DNA of 64,000 nt. Source: Comamonas serinivorans (GTDB lineage Bacteria; Pseudomonadota; Gammaproteobacteria; Burkholderiales; Burkholderiaceae_C). Made by a program: the position numbers and the translations under genes. Shown in pieces: positions 11,492-17,256 of this stretch. The stretch spans positions 1,116,001 through 1,180,000 of the forward strand of contig NZ_CP021455.1 in the NCBI RefSeq assembly GCF_002158865.1. The letters are read 5' to 3'. Under the pieces are notes generated by a model. The model saw nothing but the letters and a program-made list of their open reading frames with translations. It did not search any database and was not told where the DNA came from. How positions within the stretch are numbered: position 1 is the first letter of the stretch; every line of letters starts with the position of its first letter.

Positions 11492-11543
11492 GGAGTATGG
11501 AGTGTTTATCGATGATTCTTCATCGGAAATGGCTGCATACTCC
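11492..11543. repeat. Hairpin repeat R5
   Basis: Perfect outer arms GGAGTATG and CATACTCC; inner arms CGATGA and TCATCG, a compensated variant. It sits five bases after the metH stop, between convergent genes. Confidence 0.85.
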
Positions 11544-11556
11544 ATGTAGATGATGC

Positions 11557-12171
11557 TCAATCGCTGCGGCCGAATCCGGCGACAGGGTGTCGCAGGCGAT
11601 CGTGGCGGTAGTCCTCGGCGACCTGTGCCCGCAGCACCTGCCAGTGCGCGCGGGACACATGCTGGCCCAGCGGCTGCCAGGCCGGGTAAGGGTTGTAGAC
11701 CGCCACGTCGTCGGGGTACAGAAACGGCTGGAACTTGAACGGGATGGGCAGCTGCGGTGCGGGCCCCAGGTTCAGCAGGGCCAGCAGACGCGCACAGCGG
11801 CCGCGAATGCGCTGCCAGTGTTCGCCCTCCACAAAGCCGCGGTGCGAGGTGTGCCAGGCCAGCTCGCGCACCACCTCGCGTTTCAAGGCTGGCGGAAAAC
11901 GGTGCGCGTCGATCAGCCCATGCAGGCGCGGGTCGTCCAGCACGGCATCGGCCAGGTTCATCAGCTCGAAGTCCTGCAGCACCAGGGCGCAGAACAGCTG
12001 GTAGGCCGGGTTGCTGATGCGGTAGCCATGCTCCTCATCCAGCGTGATGGCGGCTTGGTGCGCGCCGGGGCTCACTGGCGTCAGCGTGCAGGTGTAGAAG
12101 TGCGCGAGCTGGGTGGCTGCTGGCAACTGGCCGAAGTGCAGCAACGCGTGCAGGTGGTTCAGGTCAAGCAT
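11557..12171 (-). CDS. Protein of unknown function, downstream of the slipin gene in the rtcR island
   Basis: 204 residues, rich in Leu, His, Pro and aromatic residues, no signal peptide or membrane segment. Visible stretches include LVLQDFELMNLADAVLDDPRL, VVRELAWHTSHRGFVEGEHW and FKFQPFLYPDDVAVYNPYPAW. I do not recognise a family or a catalytic motif. The ATG at 12171 has GGGG six bases upstream; an in-frame ATG at 12177 lies directly on that site and is less likely. It follows the slipin gene by 83 nt on the same strand, so it is probably the second gene of the sigma-54 transcript that starts near 13958. That placement ties it to RNA repair by context only. Confidence 0.6.
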   Translation of the reverse strand: MLDLNHLHALLHFGQLPAATQLAHFYTCTLTPVSPGAHQAAITLDEEHGYRISNPAYQLFCALVLQDFELMNLADAVLDDPRLHGLIDAHRFPPALKREVVRELAWHTSHRGFVEGEHWQRIRGRCARLLALLNLGPAPQLPIPFKFQPFLYPDDVAVYNPYPAWQPLGQHVSRAHWQVLRAQVAEDYRHDRLRHPVAGFGRSD

Positions 12172-12254
12172 CGGCATCCCCAGTCAGCGTCGCGCACAAA
12201 GCGTGGCAACTTGAGCGGCACGGTTCACGGTGCCGCTCATCCAGTGCTCGGCGC

Positions 12255-13415
12255 TCACCCTGGCTGGCGCAGCGTCACCAGGCCGTTCAGCACCTGATCG
12301 AGCCCGCCGACGACGGAGATCTTGTCGATGCGCTCGGCCACGCGCTCCAGCGTTTCCAGCTCCTTCATGCGCAGGGCGACGGGGTTGCCCTCCATCACCT
12401 TGGCGGTGTTCAACAGCGAACGCGTGGCCGCCGTTTCCTCGCGGCGGCGGATCACGTTGGCCTGGGCCGACTTTTCGGCCTCCACGACCTGGGCGAGGAT
12501 GGTCTTCATCTCGCCGGGCAGGATGATGTCTTTCACGCCCACGCTGTCCAGCGCCACGCCCGATTCAGCCAGGCGCTCGCGCACCTGGGCCAGCACGGCG
12601 CCATCGATGGCGGCCTTGTTTTCCAGCAACGCATCCAGGTTCTGTTCGCCCACGGCGGCGCGCAGGCCGAATTGCAGCTCGCGGTAGACGTGGTCGGCTG
12701 GCTTGGGCATGCGCGCCAGCGCGCGCTGCACGTCGGTGAAGTGCCACACGGCCGAGAGGTTCAGTCGCAGGCCCACCTTGTCACGGGTCAGGATTTCCTG
12801 GCCATTCACCTCGGCGATCTGCGCTCGCAGGTCCACGGTGCTCACGCTCACCTGACGGTTGAAGCGCCAGAAGCCATGCACGCCTGCCGGCAGCAGCGCT
12901 TGCATCTGGCCGTCCAGCGTGAGCACGCCAGCGTGGAACTCGGGCACCTGCACCAGCAGCACGCCGTCCAGGCCGCGCACGGCGCGCGGGCGCAGTGCCA
13001 CGCTGTGCAGCTTGGCCAGCAACTCGGCGGGCAGGCGCGCGTCGGCGCTCAGGTCGACCACGTCCACGCGCTGTTCGCGCAGGCCGCGCCAGAACAGCTG
13101 GCGCGTGGACGGCGGCAGGATCTCGACCAGCACGCCGTCTTCGTGGCGCAGGCCGACCTCGGTTTCGCCCAGCACCACCTGCACGAACTCGCGGGCCAGC
13201 AGGGCCGGCTCGTGGGCTACGAAGTAGTCGGCCAGCTCGTGCTCAAAGCGCGCCGGCGCGTCCGGTTTGCCCAGCGAAAAGCGTTCCAGCGTCACATCGT
13301 CCAGGCCTGTGAACACGCGGTGCTTGCCCGGGCCAAACAGGCCGGCGAAATCGCCATCGCGCAGCAGCAGCGCGCGTTCGTGCTTTTTGACGGTGAAAAT
13401 GGTGAATCCCAGCAT
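12255..13415 (-). CDS. Slipin/SPFH (band-7) domain protein
   Basis: 386 residues. The SPFH core is recognisable: GLDGVLLVQVPEFHAG, VDLRAQIAEVNGQEILTRDKVGLRLNLSAVWHFTDVQRAL, REL-x-FGLRAAVGEQNLDALLENKAAIDGAVLAQVRERLAESGVALDSVGVKDIILPGEMKTILAQVVEAEKSAQANVIRRREETAATRS in order, as in slipins and stomatins, with the Glu/Ala-rich coiled-coil after it. The N-terminus MLGFTIFTVKKHERALLL lacks a strong membrane helix, so the protein may be peripheral. Slipin genes are a recurrent partner of rtcR loci according to published comparative genomics of RNA repair systems. The start has GGGAGAG eight bases upstream. Transcription probably begins at the sigma-54 promoter near 13969-13984, giving a leader of more than 500 nt. 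Confidence 0.88.
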   Translation of the reverse strand: MLGFTIFTVKKHERALLLRDGDFAGLFGPGKHRVFTGLDDVTLERFSLGKPDAPARFEHELADYFVAHEPALLAREFVQVVLGETEVGLRHEDGVLVEILPPSTRQLFWRGLREQRVDVVDLSADARLPAELLAKLHSVALRPRAVRGLDGVLLVQVPEFHAGVLTLDGQMQALLPAGVHGFWRFNRQVSVSTVDLRAQIAEVNGQEILTRDKVGLRLNLSAVWHFTDVQRALARMPKPADHVYRELQFGLRAAVGEQNLDALLENKAAIDGAVLAQVRERLAESGVALDSVGVKDIILPGEMKTILAQVVEAEKSAQANVIRRREETAATRSLLNTAKVMEGNPVALRMKELETLERVAERIDKISVVGGLDQVLNGLVTLRQPG

Positions 13416-13442
13416 GTTGCTCTCCCGGTGTGTTGTTGGTCA

Positions 13443-13494
13443 TGGGTATGGCCGTGTCGTCATTGATGATCAGTCGCAAAAATTGCCATACCCA
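13443..13494. repeat. Hairpin repeat R6
   Basis: Perfect 10-bp outer arms TGGGTATGGC and GCCATACCCA. It lies in the leader of the slipin transcript, 28 bases before the ATG, the only copy found close ahead of a start codon, so it could affect translation or leader processing. Confidence 0.85.
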
Positions 13495-13767
13495 AGTTCT
13501 GTTCAAGGTGCCCAGCTCGCACAGGCTGCGGGCGATCGGCGGGGTGCCGGCGCGCGTGGTCGTGCTCCCGGTTGTGTTGCTGGCACTGGCCTGGGCCAGG
13601 TGCACGGCCGCACAACCGCGATGGCGGCTGGCGCGCCAGGCACCGAAGCGCGAGGCACAGGCAGCCTGTGCGGGCAAGGTGCGCCGGGCGGCAGGACCAA
13701 GCCATTCGCCAAGCGCCGCCTTGCCAGGGCGGGTGGGGCTTTCGCCCCCATCCAAGCGGTGCAAGCA

Positions 13768-13874
13768 CCGCGGCAATGGGCGGGAATCGAACCCGCAGCC
13801 GCCACCGAAGTCGCGGTGTTCAACCATGAACAAGTCTTGGACCGAAACCAAGCGTCACCTCAGCCCATCCGCGG
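13768..13874 (-). ncRNA. Candidate tRNA-like RNA T3 in the slipin leader
   Basis: On the minus strand a closing stem forms between 13874-13865 (CCGCGGATGG) and 13779-13768 (CCATTGCCGCGG), ten pairs with a two-base bulge. A tRNA-type T-arm, GCGGG-TTCGATT-CCCGC (13796-13780), stacks directly on it and its loop fits the TTCRANY consensus. Between them are three further hairpins: CTTGG-TTTCGGT-CCAAG, GTTCA-TGGT-TGAAC and ACCG-CGACTT-CGGT. This is more arms than a tRNA, so the fold is less certain than for T1 and T2. It begins about 84 nt after the predicted transcript start and precedes the slipin gene. A bacterial Y-RNA-like RNA with a tRNA module is an alternative reading. Confidence 0.45.
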
Positions 13875-13968
13875 CATACCGCCCACCCAAGAACGGGTCT
13901 GGCGGGCGGCACCGGGCCGCATGCATGCGGCACCTCGTGCGGATGACTGCGTCCGACAGCAGGTGTCT

Positions 13969-13984
13969 TGCAGACGCCGTGCCA
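13969..13984 (-). promoter_or_regulatory. Sigma-54 promoter P2 (slipin transcript)
   Basis: Minus strand TGGCAC-N5-CTGCA, with GG and GC twelve bases apart as sigma-54 requires. Predicted start near 13958, directed at T3 and the slipin gene. It is divergent from rtcR, matching the usual layout of RtcR-controlled operons. Confidence 0.7.
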
Positions 13985-14060
13985 ACTTCCGGCCCAGGCC
14001 GTTTCCGCGTGGAGGCCGCTGCGCCAATGCCTTGATTTGCAAGCGGTTCGGTGCCCCTGG

Positions 14061-14083
14061 CCCGCTGACCTGCGTGTCAGCGG
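14061..14083. promoter_or_regulatory. Inverted repeat between P2 and rtcR
   Basis: CCCGCTGAC and GTCAGCGGG, nine perfect pairs with a short spacer, 78-100 bp upstream of P2 and 64 bp ahead of the rtcR ATG. It is at the right distance for an RtcR enhancer site, but a structural or terminator role is not excluded. Confidence 0.35.
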
Positions 14084-14146
14084 GCGATCGTCGGTGTTTG
14101 CTAGACTGAGGACCCTTGATTCATCCGGCGCGTTCTTGATTCAGCC

Positions 14147-15799
14147 ATGAAACCCATTCACGTCATCACCTTCCTGGGCACCCAGCTGGACAGCGGCAAC
14201 GGTGCCGGCCGCTGGGAGAAGTGGCGGCCCACCGTGGCGCTGACCCAGCACGAGGACATGGAGGTCGCGCGGCTGGACCTGCTGCTGACCGGGCCCAGCC
14301 ACCGGGCGCTGGCCGAGCGCGTGCGCGCCGACATCGGCACGGTGTCGCCCGCCACCGAGGTCGTGCTGCACGAGTTGGCCGTGGACGATCCCTGGGACTT
14401 CGACGTCGTCTACACGCAGCTGTTCGATTGGGCCCGCGCGCAGGCCTTCGATACCGAGGCCGCGCAGTACTGGGCGCACATCACCACCGGCACGCATGTG
14501 GCGCAGATCTGCCTGTTCCTGCTGACCGAGTCGCGCGTGCTGCCCGGGGTGCTGTGCCAGACCTCGCCGCCCAAGCGGCAGCGCGAGGGCGCGGCCGGTG
14601 CCTACACGCTGATCGACCTCGACCTCTCGCGCTACGACGCCATCGCCCAGCGCCATGCGGCCGACCAGCGCGATGCAGTGGCCTTCCTGAAAAGCGGCAT
14701 CGCCACGCGCAATGCGCGCTTCAACGCGCTCATCGACGAGGTCGAGCGCGTGGCCGTGCGCTCCACCGCGCCGGTGCTGTTCGTGGGGCCCACGGGCGCG
14801 GGCAAGTCCTTCCTGGCCCGGCGCATGCACGAGCTGAAGAAATCGCGCCACCAGATCAACGGCGCCTTCGTCGAAGTCAACTGCGCCACGCTGCGTGGCG
14901 ACGGCGCGGCCTCGACGCTGTTCGGCCACAAGCGCGGTGCTTTCACCGGCGCCGCCACCGACCGGCCCGGCCTGCTGCGCGCCGCCGATGGTGGGCTGCT
15001 GTTCCTCGACGAAATCGGCGAGCTGGGGGCCGACGAGCAGGCCATGCTGCTCATGGCCATCGAAGACAAGCGCTTCTACCCCCTGGGTTCGGACCGCGAG
15101 GTGACCAGCGACTTTCAGCTGGTGGCGGGCACCAACCGCGACCTGCGCGCCGAGGTCGCCGCGGGGCGGTTTCGCGAAGACCTGTTCTCGCGCATCAACC
15201 TGTGGACCTACGAGCTGCCTGGCCTGGCGGGCCGGCCTGAGGACATCGAACCCAACGTCGACTACCTGCTCACCCGCCATGCGCAAGCCTCGCGCCGCGC
15301 GGCCCGCTTCAACGTCGAAGCGCGCCGCGCCTACCTGCGCTTTGCGCAAAGCGGCGAAGCGCTGTGGCGCGGCAATTTCCGCGACCTGTATGCCAGCGTG
15401 ACGCGCCTGGCGACCCTGGCCGAGGGCGGGCGCATCACCGAGCCGCTGGTGGTGGCTGAGATCAAACGGCTGCGCTGGATGTGGACGCGCGACAGCGCGG
15501 TGGCGGCGCCCGGCGCGCGCGCCTCGGGGGGCTCGCCGGGGGCGATGGCGGTCGATGCGGCGAGCGTGGACCTGGCCGACTTCTACGACGAAGCGGCCCT
15601 GGAGCAGATCGACCTGTTCGACCGCGTGCAGCTGCAGGGCGTCATCGCGGTGTGCCAGCGCTCGCGCACGCTGTCGGACGCGGGGCGCCAGCTGTACCAG
15701 GCCTCGCGGGCGCAACGCGCGGCGTTGAACGATTCGGACCGCCTGCGCAAGTACCTGGCCAAGTTCAACCTGAGCTGGGACCGCGTCAGCACACGATGA
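14147..15799 (+). CDS. rtcR: RtcR, CARF-domain sigma-54 activator of RNA repair genes
   Basis: 550 residues. Residues 1-180 match the RtcR CARF-type sensor domain (MKPIHVITFLGTQLDSGNG, GRWEKWRPTVAL, YWAHITTGTHVAQICLFLLTESR). The AAA+ domain has Walker A GPTGAGKS at about 214-221, the sigma-54 contact loop GAFTGA at 264-269 and Walker B GLLFLDEI at about 283-290; a helix-turn-helix ends the protein (SDAGRQLYQASR). In Salmonella the CARF domain binds 5' tRNA halves with a cyclic phosphate end, RtcR oligomerises and turns on rtcBA. Here it is flanked by three -24/-12 promoters (P1-P3), which are its likely targets. Compared with short relatives, a Gly/Ala-rich linker (AAPGARASGGSPGAMA) sits before the DNA-binding end. 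Confidence 0.95.
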   Translation: MKPIHVITFLGTQLDSGNGAGRWEKWRPTVALTQHEDMEVARLDLLLTGPSHRALAERVRADIGTVSPATEVVLHELAVDDPWDFDVVYTQLFDWARAQAFDTEAAQYWAHITTGTHVAQICLFLLTESRVLPGVLCQTSPPKRQREGAAGAYTLIDLDLSRYDAIAQRHAADQRDAVAFLKSGIATRNARFNALIDEVERVAVRSTAPVLFVGPTGAGKSFLARRMHELKKSRHQINGAFVEVNCATLRGDGAASTLFGHKRGAFTGAATDRPGLLRAADGGLLFLDEIGELGADEQAMLLMAIEDKRFYPLGSDREVTSDFQLVAGTNRDLRAEVAAGRFREDLFSRINLWTYELPGLAGRPEDIEPNVDYLLTRHAQASRRAARFNVEARRAYLRFAQSGEALWRGNFRDLYASVTRLATLAEGGRITEPLVVAEIKRLRWMWTRDSAVAAPGARASGGSPGAMAVDAASVDLADFYDEAALEQIDLFDRVQLQGVIAVCQRSRTLSDAGRQLYQASRAQRAALNDSDRLRKYLAKFNLSWDRVSTR

Positions 15800-15801
15800 T
15801 G

Positions 15802-15850
15802 GGGTATGGTGTGAATGCCGTTTTCCATGAAACGGAAATGGCCTGATACT
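15802..15850. repeat. Hairpin repeat R7
   Basis: Two bases after the rtcR stop. Arms GGGTATGG and TGATACTG; inner arms CCGTTTTC and GAAACGG. Confidence 0.8.
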
Positions 15851-15967
15851 GCCAAGGCTAAGCATTCCACAATGGGATGATCAACAGCGCGCCCGCCGGC
15901 TTGCACGGTGGGGCGCATGCAGCGGCTGGCCCAAGGCCGGGTGCACGACATGGAGAGGGAGACGCAC

Positions 15968-16636
15968 ATGGCGCAGTACATCGAGGTCATTGGACAGGCC
16001 AGCGTGAGCGAAGTGGCCGTGGAGCAGCGCGTGGCGCTGACGGTGTCGCACCGCGGCAAGGGCGGTGGCATGTCGGACAAGGTGGTGGCGCACAAGGCCA
16101 CGCAGCAGCGTGAGCGGGTGATCGCCACGCTGCTGGCCCACGGCATGCGGGAGCACGAATTGCATGAGGGCGGCATGGACAGCGGCACCTGGCACTTCAA
16201 GCGCAAGCGCGAGGTGCACCACAGCCACCGCATCCTGCTGATCTGCGAGGACGACGCGCGCCTGTTTGCGGCCCTCGAGGCCCTGGCGCCGCTGCAGGAC
16301 GAGGGCGAGCTTGACTTGCAACTGGACATGCTGGACGCCCGCTACGAGGTGCCGGCCGGTGCGCTGAGCGGGGCGCAGCAGGCGGCGGTGGCGCATGCCC
16401 GTGAGCATGCGAATGGCCTGGCGCAGGCTGCCGGCGTGGCGCTGGGCGCGGTGGTGCAGGTGCAAGAGCTGGCGCCGGCGCGGGAGCGTTCGGGTGCCTA
16501 TGGCGAGTCCTGGTATGGCTTGGCCGCCGCAGGCGGCGCGGCTGCGGCACCGGCCATGACCCTCTTGGCGAGTAACCAGCGCACGCGCACCTTGAGCTAC
16601 CGCGTGCGCTTTGCGCTGCAGCGGGCTGTGCCCTGA
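15968..16636 (+). CDS. SIMPL (DUF541) domain protein, cytoplasmic type
   Basis: 222 residues. YIEVIGQASVSEVAVEQRVALTVSHRGKG at the start and repeated beta-alpha blocks (VIATLLAHGMREHELHEGGMDSGTWHF, AVAHAREHANGLAQAAGVALGAVVQVQELA) fit the SIMPL/DUF541 family. Unlike many members it has no signal peptide, so it probably acts in the cytoplasm. It starts 168 nt after rtcR, with GAGGGAG seven bases before the ATG at 15968, and ends 224 nt before promoter P1. I found no well-spaced sigma-54 site ahead of it, so read-through from rtcR is plausible. The link to RNA repair is positional only; eukaryotic SIMPL has been tied to RNA-binding partners, but that should not be carried over. Confidence 0.7.
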   Translation: MAQYIEVIGQASVSEVAVEQRVALTVSHRGKGGGMSDKVVAHKATQQRERVIATLLAHGMREHELHEGGMDSGTWHFKRKREVHHSHRILLICEDDARLFAALEALAPLQDEGELDLQLDMLDARYEVPAGALSGAQQAAVAHAREHANGLAQAAGVALGAVVQVQELAPARERSGAYGESWYGLAAAGGAAAAPAMTLLASNQRTRTLSYRVRFALQRAVP

Positions 16637-16717
16637 CGCGCGTCGTTCGCCGCAACGCCTGGGCCGCGGTGGCCTGAATGTCGGTCCGACCGTGCACTGG
16701 GCAGGACGTGGGGCCAG

Positions 16718-16750
16718 TGAATCGCCTGCAACGCCCCTGCAGACGATTCA
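16718..16750. promoter_or_regulatory. Inverted repeat upstream of P1
   Basis: TGAATCGCCTGCA and TGCAGACGATTCA are inverted copies apart from one C/A mismatch, separated by seven bases. The centre is about 125 bp before the -24 element of P1, the range expected of an enhancer for a sigma-54 activator such as RtcR. Confidence 0.4.
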
Positions 16751-16859
16751 TGGGCGGGCGTAGAGTTCGCATCGAAAGCGATACAGTGGGATCGTGTTCG
16801 GCGGTCATGGTGGCGTGCAGCCCTGCTGTCGCCCTGGGGTGAAGCGGGATGGGCCGAAC

Positions 16860-16875
16860 TGGCACGGCCGTTGCG
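16860..16875 (+). promoter_or_regulatory. Sigma-54 promoter P1 (tRNA-like RNAs and 965-residue protein)
   Basis: TGGCACGGCCGTTGCG has the full -24/-12 form with twelve bases between GG and GC. The predicted start is near 16886, only four bases before the closing stem of tRNA-like RNA T1, so T1 would be the 5' end of the transcript. Confidence 0.8.
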
Positions 16876-16889
16876 AAGGATGAGGTGAA

Positions 16890-16983
16890 CGTGGGCCCAG
16901 GTCTGGGGTGGCGCAAAGCGAGCGCGTCGGACTTGAATCCGAAGGGTGCTGGTGCAAGTCCAGCCCCCAGACCTGGGCCCGCG
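16890..16983 (+). ncRNA. tRNA-like RNA T1 with a 19-bp closing stem
   Basis: The closing helix pairs 16890-16908 with 16965-16983 (16 perfect pairs from GGGCCCAGGTCTGGGG, then one G-U and two more). Inside is tRNA geometry: a 2-nt linker UG; D-like arm GCGC-AAAGCGA-GCGC; one linker base; anticodon-like arm TCGGA-CTTGAA-TCCGA with a six-base loop; a 5-nt variable loop AGGGT; and a T-arm GCTGG-TGCAAGT-CCAGC that stacks directly on the closing helix. The T-loop departs from consensus only at the second base (G for U). It is not a normal tRNA: the acceptor helix is far too long, there is no encoded CCA end, the D-loop lacks GG and the anticodon loop is one base short. It lies at the predicted 5' end of the P1 transcript. 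Function unknown. Confidence 0.75.
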
Positions 16984-17123
16984 AAACCCGGGGGCGCGAC
17001 GGCGCGAGGCAGGCCTTGACGCGGCGGCCGTGTCGGCAAGGGTGCAGCGAGAAGCGGCTACCAGGCCGGTTGCCACGCATCGCAGCCCGTCGGCCAGCCC
17101 GACCGGCAGGGGATGAGGTCAGG

Positions 17124-17210
17124 TGTGCAACGGTCTGGCGCAGTTCAAGGAGAACGCCCGACCATGCATCGGGAAGGTGCTGGACAAGCCAGCCGCCAGA
17201 CCGTTGCGCA
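17124..17210 (+). ncRNA. tRNA-like RNA T2 with a 17-bp closing stem
   Basis: A second copy of the T1 design. TGTGCAACGGTCTGGCG (17124-17140) pairs with 17194-17210 (one G-U). Then a 2-nt linker CA; D-like arm GTTC-AAGGA-GAAC; linker G; anticodon-like arm CCCGA-CCATGCA-TCGGG with a normal seven-base loop; variable loop AAGGT; T-arm GCTGG-ACAAG-CCAGC stacked on the closing helix. The T-stem is identical to that of T1, whereas the D, anticodon and closing helices differ by paired changes, which supports a selected fold. The T-loop is short at five bases. The same GATGAGGT word precedes both copies (16879 and 17112), pointing to duplication. It ends 46 nt before the ATG at 17257, probably in the same transcript as T1. 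Confidence 0.75.
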
Positions 17211-17256
17211 TGGGCCAGTCCCCGTCCCGATCCACACGAACACAGGGAGAGCGGCC

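Noticed and set aside
13243..13851. Open frame reading through T3 and into the slipin start region
   Set aside because: Codes through structured RNA and repeat R6 in a different frame from slipin; no family match.
15935..15955. Sigma-54-like TGGC...GTGCA ahead of the SIMPL gene
   Set aside because: GG to GC spacing is 15 rather than 12 bases, which sigma-54 does not tolerate.
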